From positions 120,652,001-120,716,000 of the forward strand of contig JBITNC010000001.1 of NCBI GenBank assembly GCA_050084985.1: 64,000 nucleotides of DNA. Direction: 5' to 3'. Below the pieces are notes generated by a model. It had not been told where the DNA came from. It was given only the letters and a program-made list of their open reading frames with translations, and searched no databases. The DNA is from Nageia nagi. Its lineage: Eukaryota; Pinophyta. Made by a program: the position numbers and the translations under genes. Shown here in pieces: positions 1 to 10,423 of this stretch (within the stretch, counting starts at the first letter, position 1; each line of letters begins with the position of its first letter).

Positions 1-187
1 ATTAGCAATTTGGTAATAAGCATATTTATACTTTCTTAAATGCTCTTTTGTATCCTTTTTGCTTTTAAATTTTTTGATCTTTGGTATCTCAAAATTTTTT
101 GGATATGGTCTCAAGCATACAAGGACTGATTGGTTAATTACAAATTTCCCCATAACTGAACTTAGCTACACCATGACTACTATATTT

Positions 188-749
188 TTTTGGAATGTAT
201 AATGCATTATTGTAAATTATCTTCATCTAATTTACTTAATACTTAAGGGTATCCCTAGATACCTTAAGTATTTAGTGAATATGATAATGTAAATTCACTA
301 ATACTTAACAATATCCCTAGATACCTTTTAATTATTTGTGAATAAGATAATGTAACTTTTCCTTCAATCCATATCATGAGCATGCCCCTTGGGTAAAAAG
401 GTGATGCATGTCATGATATTGTACTATGATAAAAAGGGTGATCTAAGGGAGAATTTTGGCCTATAAATATAAGTCTCTCTCCTTGATATTACTTACTCTC
501 AAGTTTGTGGTAAAGTCATGCTCTTATCTAGGTTGTAAGAGAAGTGAGAAAGTGATTTGTAAGAGAGTGTTATTTGAGAATAATATATTAGATTAGTGGA
601 TGTACTCCCATGGTTGGAGGAACCACTTTATATTGGTGTCAAATTTGTGAGATTGGCTATTGTGTTGATGGTATGTGATGATGTTTTAAGAGAGATTTCA
701 TGTGATCTTGGGTAATTAAGAATCTAGTCTTTTAGGTTTATTTCCTTCA
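188..749 (+). repeat. 5' LTR of Copia A
   Basis: About 562 bp, ending TTTCCTTCA directly before the primer binding site. It is similar along its length to 17003-17561, to both LTRs of Copia B and to the solo LTR at 20996-21493. It contains a palindrome near 238-272 and a TATA box at 462-470. Confidence 0.85.
462..470 (+). promoter_or_regulatory. TATA box in LTR of Copia A
   Basis: TATAAATAT lies at the position where every LTR of this family in the window has TATAAATA(G/T). It probably marks the U3 promoter. Activity cannot be judged from sequence. Confidence 0.55.
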
Positions 750-763
750 ATTGGTATCGGAGC
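750..763 (+). other. Primer binding site of Copia A
   Basis: ATTGGTATCGGAGC directly abuts the LTR end. It resembles the initiator-Met-tRNA-complementary site TGGTATCAGAGC usual in plant Copia elements, with one change. Confidence 0.75.
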
Positions 764-3700
764 ATGATTTTAAGGCTCATCTTAAACATCTTAGAGGTTC
801 ATCTTCATTCTTGTCAGGTAAAATCAAGTGAATGTATAACCTCCTACCCTTGTTTTTTATTTTTCCATTTTTAAATTATTTCATTATGTTACTAACATTT
901 TTTTTGTATTTTTTTATAATATATTATTGCTATATCATACCATACTAACTATTTTTGTTAGTTACATTTTTAAATAAATATTTAAGTGGAAATAATATAT
1001 TGTTATAATTTTTGCAAAATTTTTTTTGTTATAAAAAATATTTGCATTTTTTTTTAACATGATGAAAATTGCATTTTTTTATAAGGCTAATTTTTACCTT
1101 AAGTTTAAAAAAAAAGAAAAAAATTAAAAGGGGGGGTTGTATTAGCTTTAAAAATACAAAGGGGAAATTATTAAAAAATATTATTAGTACAAAAAAAAGT
1201 TTTTTTCAAAGTTTTTTGAAACCCTCTTACCCTCCCCACAACCATAGTGCAAGGTGTATAGCTAAGGAACTAGGTGAACACTTGGAAGCCCATGTTAGCC
1301 TATGTTGGATTATAGCCATGTTAGGATTGGTAAAGAATGGCAAGGGCTATGTAGGTCCCCACATCACCAATTAGCGTGTTGGGTAAATCCATGAGCCATG
1401 TAGACTCTAAATTGTGTAAAATATGAATATGCATAATAAATAAAATGACCTACAATATAAGAAGAGTTGGATATGTACACTATATTAGATATAAGAAATA
1501 TACATGAAGCACGTACAGCTAACATGCAATGTATGTACAATCCTAAAAAATAAATGTCAATTGATCTCCAAAGGATTAGGATTAGATTGGAGGTGAGCTC
1601 ATAATGGATCTTCATATGCATGAATCAATAGATTCTGCCACCAAAATCTAAAATCCTCAATCCTCAAGATGCATGTTGCTAATAGTGATGAACATGTAGA
1701 ATTATGGAGTGCATAAAAGATAGAAAATTCTAGAGCATAGAGTGTAACAATTTCTCATAATAGGTGGCATCAAGAGATACTGTTGCTTGATGAAGATTGC
1801 AATAAACAACCACCTATCAAAGATATTATCATATCAAAGAGTTATGATCTATGGAGGTCATCCTATTCCACTCGCATATATAACCTACAAAGATATGTAA
1901 AGGAGTTAAAGCTGAACTTTAGCAATAATATAATCATTATTGTATTTAAGATACTTTAAAATATGAACCATGGTAAATAATATAACATTTAATATAACAC
2001 ATGGTATTGCATTGTAATATCAACTTTATTTTGACATTTGTTATATTGTAATAAGGTATTTGGGAATTCTAAATATGATTTATTAAATAAATAATAAATC
2101 ATTTTTAGGCATCTATAAGCATAAGGCCTTCCCTTTTACTTACATAGGTGACCATGAGTTTTAGGGCCCATGGATACTTAACATAATTGTGTGCAGTAAG
2201 GTAGCACTTGTGGATTTGCAGAAAATTTGATTTGAAGTATGAATGGAGGGGCTCACACTCCAAAGGGATTAGTGGATATGAATCCTACATAAAGGGAAAA
2301 TCATATTCTCTATTAGGGAGTTCACAGCTTAGGAAGCTCACCTCCAGTCTAGAACCATACCACTCCATGCCCAAAATAAAGGTAGTAATAAATGGTTATA
2401 ATACCACCCAATGGTCAGTATGACTAGCATATCCCACCACTTTGACAATGCCTCCTCCCAAATCCTATTGGTAGCCAAAATTAGCCATCTTTTGATCTCA
2501 TTCATGATCGACCCTTTCTAATAGCATCACCCTCATCAGACTCAACTCTTCATCATGGCCTACTATGGCCTACCTCCATGCATCGCTATGCATCCTTGCT
2601 TCCTCATTTTATATTCATAGCATATAAGGCATTCATGGTAGTTAAACACAATAAGTCATGAATGCATTAAGATTATTTGTTGGGCATCTCTCCACTCTCT
2701 TCCTGTAAGGAGAATACCTTCCACCTCTTCTCTACCTACTTCTTTGCATCATTGCACTATGTTGAAAGAATCAGATGAGGAATGAAATGCTCTTTTATTT
2801 TAATGCAAATACAAGGGCACACTACTACATCACATGTAATTCCCTTTTTATAAGGAAAGCTCCATCTCAAAGGTAAGTTTTTTAGCATGCATGACCTCTC
2901 TAGGCTATGATAATTTCTTTCAGGGTACCTTAGGTATGGATTTCCTTCACCATTCATGGTGATAGTATGTTGGAGGATGAGCATAGTAAATACTTTGCAT
3001 GATTAATCTTTTTCTTCAATTTGTTTTTATAGACTTAAAGGTTATTTATTTACTTAATATTTTTTTAAAAATTAAAATTTATTTTTTTATAAACTTTTTT
3101 TTCTTTAGAAAGGAGGGGAGTAATTTATTAAAAAACAAATGGGAGTTATTTTTTAAAAGAAAGGGGGAAGGGGATTTTTTTTTTTAAGGTAAAGTTTAAG
3201 AGAATACATTTTTTGAGATATTGTTTTATCTTTTTAAAAGGGAGAAATTTATTTTAGGAATTTTTTCCTTAAATAAATACAATCTCTTATAAAACTGGGG
3301 GAGATATTTTTTCTAAGTAGGAGTTATTTTTCTCTCTCTCCCTTAGTGTTAAAATATTTTTTCCTTTAATATTTAAGGTAAAATTTGCAATAGGGGGATA
3401 TTTTTTTCTAAGTACATTTTTTTAATGCTGTAGGAGGGGAGCATTTTTTTGCTAGGTTCATAATTTTAAGTGAAAGGAGGAATCCTTGTTTTTATTGTTA
3501 CTTAAAAATAATGAAATCATGCATTTTTTGTAAAGAGGTACTTTTGAGGTTAGTAACAAAACCCATTGGACTCTTAGGTTTTGAGTTTGGATGATGTATT
3601 ATTTTTAAGCACTTTACTTTATGTTAAGCACTTTTATTTTATTATTTTTTACAAAAATAATAAACATTTAAAATGCAACCCCTAAAATGAACACACATGC

Positions 3701-4200
3701 ATATTATTATTCTACAACATGACTTATTTGGGGAGCCATGAGGGGAGGACAAAGAAGACTGGATCCTTTAGTCTTTCAATCCAAATGGTGTAAAGTCTAT
3801 ACTTATTAATTATTCTTAATTCCTCTATTAGTCTAGATATAACTCTATATGGTGGAAAGTCATATGTGCAATGATACCACATGTTCACACATCCATTCAA
3901 GGATTATCTTGATAACCTAGGATGACAACTTGAAACCTAATCAAGATAATAATTTCATTGATCCAACATATGTCACAGCCTTCAAGACTAGCTATTACTC
4001 CTCCTTGTGAGAGTATATTGATGATCAAAGGGAACTAGTTGAGGATTAGTAAGACTTGGGCTCCATCACGACTTGATTTTCATCACCAAGTATTGTATGC
4101 AAACATCAAAGTGAAGAATTAATCTTAAAATAAGAAAATAACCTCAACTCTAACCCTCTCAAATGTTACTTGGTTATGACAATATGTTGGATGTATGGGA
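764..4200 (+). other. Long untranslated leader of Copia A
   Basis: About 3.4 kb between the primer site and the place where gag should start holds no convincing coding sequence. It is very AT-rich, with poly-T and poly-A runs (about 880-1210 and 3000-3440). Short open frames at 1069-1374, 2208-2423 and 2999-3187 have low-complexity translations and match nothing I recognise. Copia B and C have leaders of similar length (about 2.8 and 3.1 kb), so the length is a family trait. Confidence 0.6.
3541..3995 (+). promoter_or_regulatory. Conserved pre-gag leader block (copy in A)
   Basis: This stretch can be aligned by eye with 41886-42330 in Copia B and with the reverse complement of 11690-12117 in Copia C. 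Shared landmarks in order: GGTTAGTA(C/A)AAACCCATT, CCCTAAAATGAA, CAACATGA.TT.TTTGG, GATACCACATGTT, then CCTAATCAAGAT. It lies directly upstream of gag in B and C. The rest of the leaders is hard to align. Function unknown; packaging, dimerisation, splicing or translation control are possible. Confidence 0.6.
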
Positions 4201-4493
4201 TATATCATTTGATTGGACTGTAAACCTTTTGCACATGATAAATTGGTTAAACAATTAGCTTGCTTTGCTGATTACCTTGGTTAAAAAATTGAACATGTCT
4301 AGTTTATTTGGAAAATAAATTGTAATTATTATATAGTGTAATGATATCATTTTTTACATCTTAATCTTCTTAATGGATTGAAATTATACTTCTTTAAGTG
4401 TAAATACTTGGTAGCATTTTTAATTGAAAAAATAATCTCATGGAAATAAAACCTTAGGGACTTGTGCATGATATTTGACACTATATATAATCA

Positions 4494-4634
4494 TACCTTC
4501 CACGGTTGGAAGTTATTTTGTGCAAATATAATAGTATCTTAAATGCTTGGAAGTTATTTTGTACAAATATAATAATACCTTACATGGTTGTAAGTTATCT
4601 TATGCAAATAAATTAGTACCTTCCATGGTGCAAG
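4494..4634 (+). repeat. 41-bp minisatellite, about 3.5 copies
   Basis: The unit begins ACCTTCCACGGTTGGAAG and continues TTATTTTGTGCAAATATAATAGT. Copies start near 4494, 4535, 4576 and 4617 with moderate divergence. It lies where gag would be expected in Copia A. Confidence 0.8.
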
Positions 4635-4689
4635 TATTTATAGATTTATGTCTATCTACTTTTGAAATATTTTTTCATTCTTACTAGTT

Positions 4690-4990
4690 GATTGAAAATT
4701 TGATGGAGTGGTTAAAAAGGTTTACCCTTCTCCATGATTGGAAATTTAATGGAGTGGTTAAAAAGGTTCACCCTTATCCATGATTGAAAATTTAATGAAG
4801 TGGTTAAAAAGGTTCACCCTTCTCCATGATTGAAAATTTAATGGAGTGGTTAAAAAGGTTCACCTTTCCCCATGACTAAAAATTTGATGGAGTGGTTAAA
4901 AAGGTTCACCCTTCTCCATTATTGAAAATTTGGTGGAGTAGTTAAAAAGGTTCATCTTTCTCCAAATTTGCAATCTATTGTTGTGGTTCA
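4690..4990 (+). repeat. 46-bp minisatellite, 6-7 copies
   Basis: The unit contains GATGGAGTGGTTAAAAAGGT followed by TTACCCTTCTCCATGATTGAAAATT. Copies start near 4694 and recur every 46 bp or so; the last copies are degenerate. It occupies the region of Copia A where gag and protease are missing. Confidence 0.85.
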
Positions 4991-5689
4991 AAAGGTTTTC
5001 CCTTCTCTAAATTTGCAACTATCATACAATTTGTACCACTTTACTTCCATTATTGGGAAGTTTATCCATTATGGATAGATGCCAATTTACTTCCATTGCT
5101 AGGAAGTGTATTTATGCATTGATGGAAGTTGAATCCATGTTAATGTATTAGTGCTACCTTCATCCATAATTTATCTATTAACTATTAGTATGATCAAGTG
5201 GGCATTATTTGTGTCTTGTCTTCTCTATAAGTCAATATTATTGAAGGAGACCTGAACCTCTAAATCAACATGATTGTGAATAGAGGAGAACTTTTCCATC
5301 TTGAATTATGGATTCTTATTATCAATATGGTATTATTTGTGGCATGTTCAAGTTGACATGATGTGTATTGTAAATCTTGACTTAATTAGTGGCATAATAA
5401 CTTTAGCATTTGTTTGGCTTAATGGCTTATGATATTTTTATCAAAGCGACTTAGTGATTAAATTATATGTATTTCAAATTTCTCTCAAGTATAGTACATT
5501 AGTTGTTTGGGACAATATAATAATTAATGAATATCAAATTGGAAGTTAGTAATGGAAAATAGTTTTCCATTTCTAAAGTATTCCTAACCATTTTTTTTCA
5601 TAAGATACTTCATATTATGGAGAATAAAATCCTTATGTTGGCCTATAGGTATAAAGGCATAAATTTGAGAAGGATAAGATGAAAAAAGA
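4991..5689 (+). other. Unassigned internal segment of Copia A
   Basis: AT-rich with no recognisable domain in any frame. Gag, zinc knuckle and protease sequences present in Copia B and C are absent, so this is either replacement sequence or decay beyond recognition. Confidence 0.4.
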
Positions 5690-6362
5690 TTCCCAACCTC
5701 TTCAATTGGTTCATTCCAATTTTATGGGTCCATTTCAAATGAAGTATCTTAGGGGAGCTTCATATATCCTTACCTTTATTGATGAATTTAGTAGGATGAG
5801 CTTTGATTACCTACTTGAGCTCAAGGACCAAACCTTTGATAGATTATAGGAATTTAAGGCCTTAGTTGAAAATCAAACTAAAATCAAAATCAAGATGCTA
5901 AGGATAAATAATAGGGAAGTTTATGAAATAACTAAATTCAATGATGAAAAACATGGGATAGAAAGATAATTCATAATCCCCTATACCCTTAATAAAATGG
6001 TGTAGTTGAAAGGAAGAACAAAAGGATTATGGATATGGCTAGGTGCATGATGGTAATTCTCCCTAGTTTCTTATGGGGTAAAGTTATGAACACTACAATA
6101 TATACCTTGAATAGGTTCTCTACAAAAGTAGTTAAAGGTAAAACCCTAAATTAGACATGGATAAGAAAGAAACCTAACATTTCTCACCTTAGGTTTTTTT
6201 GTTATGATGCCTACGCCTTCATTATTACTGAGAAAAGAAAAAAGTTGAACAAGAAATCTGAAAAGTGAATCTTTATGGACTATGATAGTCAACATAGAGG
6301 CTATAGATTGTACTCTCCTTCCTATAGAAAAGTATTCATATTAAAGAATGAAAATTTCAATG
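5690..6362 (+). pseudogene. Copia A integrase, first part
   Basis: Conceptual translation gives the integrase start (LVHSNFMGPFQMKYLRGASY), then TFIDEFSRM, LVENQTKIKIKMLR, a NGVVERKN-like segment and finally YDSQHRGYRLYSP. Several frameshifts and stops break it. The catalytic Glu of the NGV-x-ERKN motif is kept (GTA GTT GAA AGG near 6000), and the codon after GPF reads Gln; B and C differ at both places. The reading frame is cut by Copia C at 6363 and resumes at 15233. Confidence 0.8.
6358..6362. repeat. Target duplication of Copia C, left copy
   Basis: CAATG here is repeated exactly at 15228-15232. Removing Copia C and one copy restores a continuous Copia A frame reading NENFNELPKES, which confirms the insertion. 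Confidence 0.95.
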
Positions 6363-6836
6363 TGAGAGAATTAGCACTAGTCTAATCCTCAAGGTCCAAG
6401 ACTAGGAAGCTCAATCACACAACATTCACACAAGATAACACAAGTGTAATGTGGTTCCTCCCTCCTTGGGAGTACATCCACAACTAGTATCTCAATTCTC
6501 AAGTATGCCCCTCTTACAACTATTCTCTTCCTCTCTCCTACACAAACTAGTAAGTAGTAATCTTACTCCAAAACTTAGATATGTTACAAGAGGAGAGGCC
6601 CTCTATTTATAGGTTGAGAGCACCTCCCTAACCTCCCTTTAACCCAAGGGTAAGGTTAGGGTTACAATAAATGTGTGACCTAACTTTAACCTACCAACTA
6701 ACCCCATGGTTGGGTCAAAGTCCACACATAATAAAGAATTCAATTAATCCCTTAAGGTATCTACATATCCTTTAAGTGATTAATTGAACTTATAAGGAGT
6801 TTAGATATTCACAATATTTCATTACAAATTCTAACA
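6363..6836 (-). repeat. 3' LTR of Copia C
   Basis: 474 bp, from TGAGAGAATTAG to ATTCTAACA on the + strand. Near-identical to 14756-15227. It contains a palindrome at about 6739-6788 and the reverse-complement TATA box CTATTTATA at 6603-6611. Confidence 0.95.
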
Positions 6837-6845
6837 CTCCCCCTT
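6837..6845 (-). other. Polypurine tract of Copia C
   Basis: On the - strand AAGGGGGAG directly precedes the 3' LTR, as required for plus-strand DNA priming in LTR elements. Confidence 0.75.
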
Positions 6846-7824
6846 AATGTAATATTGGGATAGAGCATAGAAGAAAGAAGAGAGAGAGTAAGAGAGAGTT
6901 CTCCTCCATAGAGATACAAGTGGAGATGATAACATTTACATATTTGAGAATTTTTTGAGAACTAGTATGAGACTCACTACATTACCATTTGACAAAATGG
7001 TTTACAATACAATCATTAACCACAACTGGTTTCACTATACATAGTAGTCAATCAACTTTAAGTTGACATGTGAGTCTCCATGAGCTTGCTTTCACAAGGT
7101 GAGTAACCTGCATTTTTGAAGAAGATCCTGCATGCTACAAGCAACTCATAAACAAAATTAGTTAGATGCATCATATATTCAAAAAGAATCAAATAATGCC
7201 ATCTTATAAATAACTGATTAATGGTGCACTATAAGTCATCACGAAGATGCCAAGCCATCACTCATAGTCACCTGTTGTACATAGACATGTGTTGATTATT
7301 AATAGAGCATAAAAATTGTACAATGAGTTTCTCATGCAGAGCAAACTCACCACAGAGGTATAGAATGTACAATAAGTTCATCATGTAGAGCGAACTTACC
7401 ACGGAGGTATATTAATTATATGCTCAAAAATTGTACAACAAGTTTCTCACGTAGAGCAAACTCACCATGGAGATATAAAATGTACAACAAGTTTGTCACG
7501 CAGAGCAAACTTATCACGGAGGTGTAAAATGTACAACAAGTTTGTCACGCATAGCAAACTTACCACAGAGGTATAAATATGTACAACAAGTTTGTCATGC
7601 AGAGCAAACTTACCATGGAGGTATAAAATAATCAACATTCTATAACAAAAATTGTACAACAAGTTTGTCATGCAGAGCAAACTTACCATGGAGGTCTAGA
7701 ATGTACAATCAAAAAAGACCTCTTAGAGGTGAAGTTGTCATCACTAACAAAAGTTCAAACTTCACTCCCCCTTGAGGGCAACTTCACCAACCCAAGAGAA
7801 TCCCTAAGCTTGCTGAACTGAGCT
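6846..7824 (-). other. 3' untranslated region of Copia C
   Basis: No coding sequence. It holds the minisatellite at 7315-7700; the open frame through 7462-7689 is only a translation of that repeat. Related single-copy sequence occurs in the 3' UTRs of Copia A (about 16420-16860) and B (about 46620-47130). Confidence 0.7.
7315..7700 (-). repeat. Minisatellite in Copia C 3' UTR, about 7 copies
   Basis: The + strand unit is about 50-65 bp: TTGTACAACAAGTTTGTCAC, then GCAGAGCAAACTTACCACGG, then AGGTATAAAATG. Copies start near 7316, 7366, 7432, 7480, 7529, 7584 and 7652. Copia B has this sequence once (near 46655), so the array expanded within C. Confidence 0.85.
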
Positions 7825-8304
7825 TCAGGAAGGGCTTGGTGAATATATTAGTAGATTTTCAGTAGATGGACAATACTCCAAGTGTATGATGTCATCTAGA
7901 ACCTTCTCCCTGATAAAATGGGCTTGGATTTCCACATGTTTGGTTCTCTGATGGAACATAGGATTCTTAGCCAAAGAGATACCCAATTGATTGTCTAAAG
8001 AAATAAGAGATGGGCCATTTTGCTTATACCTAATTTTGTTCAGAAGATGCCTCAACCAAATAGCTTCTTGGGTGGCAACAGACATGGCTCGATATTCAAC
8101 TTCGATGGTAGAAAGAGTCACAGTAGGTTGCTTCTTGGAAGCCCAAGAGATAGCACCTAAACCAATGTTGAACACATATGCAGAGGTTGATTTTTTGTCA
8201 TCTCTATCTCCCCCATAATCAGAATCTAAGAATCCTAAGAGAATAATCGAGGGCACTTTGGAATACTTAAGAGTAAGATCCTTTGTCCCTGCCACATACC
8301 TCAA
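7825..8304 (-). pseudogene. Copia C RNase H domain
   Basis: The frame reads MRYVAGTKDLTLKYS, then GFLDSDYGGDRDDKKSTSAY, SWASKKQPTVTLSTIEVEYR, QEAIWLRHLL and MFHQRTKHVEIQAHFIREKV. This is the Copia RNase H pattern, with the Asp of SDYGGD and the Glu of VEYRAM at the expected catalytic places. It is in frame with the RT upstream but separated by a stop just before 8304. The C terminus runs out of frame after CPSTENL, where the family would read toward an FTKPL-like end. Role: removes RNA from the RNA-DNA hybrid in reverse transcription. Confidence 0.9.
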
Positions 8305-9345
8305 GATTTACTTCATATCATTGAGGTGTTCAACATATGGTTTTTGCATGAATCGTGCCATCAGATTCACTGCAAAGGTAATATCAGGACGAGAGATAGT
8401 CAGATACAGAAGACTATCGATCAATTGCCTATAAGCTGTAGCATCAACCAACTGAGAATTTGAGCTCAGTTATACAATGATTCTAGGAGAAATAGGTATT
8501 GCAGCATATCTACATTCCTCCATTCCAAACTTTTGCAAGATGTTTGATATATACTTAGATTGACTAAGATAAGTACAATCTTTGTGTTGGTATACTTGCA
8601 TTCCAATATAGTAATGCAATAGACCTAGATCAGTCATTTCAAATGTTGCCTTCAGTTTGGATATGCACTCTTGAATGATTTCAATATTGTTGCCTGTTAT
8701 CAGAAGATCATCCACATAAAAGAGAATTAAGACCACGTCTTTTCCTTGATTGAGTACATAGAGATCTGAGTCAGAGAAGCACTTGGAAAAACCAATATCT
8801 GCAAAGAATCTTGAAATTTTCTTGTACCATGCTCTAGGTGCTTATTTAAGTCCACACAAAGACTTCTTTAGCTTGCACACAAGAGACTCTTTTCCTTCTG
8901 GAATAAATCCTTCTAGTTGATTCATGTAGATTTCTACATCTAAGTCACCATTGAGAAATGCACTCTTAACATCAAGTTGGAAAACTTTCCAACCTTGAGC
9001 TGCAGAAAGAGCAAGAATTATCCTGATAGTAGGCATCTTGGCCACAGGAGCAAAGGTTTCCTCATAATCAATACCATATTTCTGAGTGAATCCTTTGGCC
9101 ACTAACCTTGCTTTGTATTTTTCAACTTCTCCATCAAAATTGTACTTGACCTTGTATATCCATTTATTTCCAATCACATTTTTCTCATTGGGATAAGGAA
9201 CCAAATCCCAAGTTTCATTTTTCATTAGTGCCTCATACTCAACTTTCATAGCTTCCATCCAACACTCTTGCTTGGAAGCTTCTTTGAATGTTGATGGCTC
9301 ATTCATATTATCAATTTTGGCATATAAGGGTTTATTCAAGGTCAT
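8305..9345 (-). pseudogene. Copia C reverse transcriptase
   Basis: Starts with ASKQECWMEAMKVEYEALMK and NKWIYKVKYNFDGEVEKYKA, followed by RLVAKGFTQKYGIDYEETFA, PVAKMPTIR and FQLDVKSAFLNGDL, all hallmarks of the Copia RT family. After a TAA at about 8839-8841 the same frame continues with APRAWYKK, and at about 8730-8700 with the catalytic FYVDDLLITGNN. A further stop lies near 8467. It is otherwise one continuous frame, so only point stops inactivate it. Copia RT copies element RNA into DNA inside cytoplasmic virus-like particles. Confidence 0.92.
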
Positions 9346-10423
9346 ACTTCTTGTAATTCTCTGAGTTGGAGAATTTTGTTCTTATGGTGACTTCCCTATA
9401 TGATCATCCAACCAATTAGGTGCAGGCATAGAATCATCTAAATCAGACACCTCAGCATGAGAAGTTGTATCCTTAAGAAGTTCATTGAACTTGACATCCC
9501 TAGGAATAAAGACTATTTTATGGGATGAGGTGTAGAGCCTGTAACCTCTATGCTGATTATCATACCCCACAAAGATGCATTTTTCTGATCTTTTGTCTAG
9601 CTTCTTTCTTTTCTCTGAGGTAATGAAGCCAAATGCATAACATCCAAAGACCCTGAAGTGTGAGATGTTAGGTTTCTTTCCTGTCCATGCTTCATATAGA
9701 GTTTTTCCTTCAACTACATTAGTAGGACACCTATTTAGGGTGTGAATAGCAGTGTGAACAGCTTCTCCCCATAAGAAACTAGAAGGCTACCCAACATGCA
9801 TCTTGCCATTTCCATAATGGTGCGATTCTTCCTTTTAGCAACTCCATTTTGCTGAGGGGTGTAAGGGATTGTGAATTGTCACTTGATCCCATGTTTAACA
9901 CAATAGTCATTAAACTCATTGCTATTATACTCACCCCCATTATCAGATCTCAGCATCTTGATCTTGAAATCAGTTTGATTTTCAACAAGAGCCTTGAAGT
10001 CTTTAAACCTGTCAAAAGTTTGATCCTTGTGCTCAAGTAGATACCAAATGTCATCCTACTAAAGTCATCAATGAAGGTCAGAACATAAGAAGCTCCCCCT
10101 AGATACTTAGTCTAAAATGGACCCATCAAATCTGAATGCACAAGCTGAAGAGGACGAGTAGCCCTAGTTGCCTTATCTTTTTCAAACTTTTGCCTATTCA
10201 TCTTTCCTAAAATGCACCTTTCACAAAGACCAATTGTGGGTGAAATATTAGGTAAACCTTCCATAAGTTCTTGATTTTTCATATCTTGAATACTCTTGTG
10301 GTTAAGGTGCCCTAATCGTTGATGCCAAAGATTACCTTTTGAACACACATTTGCAGTAAGAAAAATCTTTGAAGGTACTTGATCCACAATATAAAGGTCA
10401 TTCTTTACTGATCCTTTCATCAA
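9346..10423 (-). pseudogene. Copia C integrase
   Basis: It begins with a GAG-pre-integrase/HHCC region (HQRLGHLNHKS, then CERCILGKMNRQKF) followed by LVHSDLMGPF. A TAG follows GPF at about 10109-10111, where A has Gln; B has the same TAG. Then TFIDDFSRM, DNGGEYNSNEF and NGVAKRKNRTIMEMARCM. The residue that is normally the catalytic Glu of NGVAERKN is Lys (GCT AAA AGG near 9842). There are frameshifts near 10040 and 9790. The C-terminal part (9382-9570) reads MGYDNQHRGYRLY and VFIPRDVKFNE. Integrase joins the DNA copy to the genome; this one would be catalytically dead even if read through. Confidence 0.9.

Noticed and set aside
7315-7700. Regularly spaced repeats resembling a CRISPR array
   Set aside because: The spacers are themselves repeated and it sits in a plant retrotransposon 3' UTR; it is a minisatellite.
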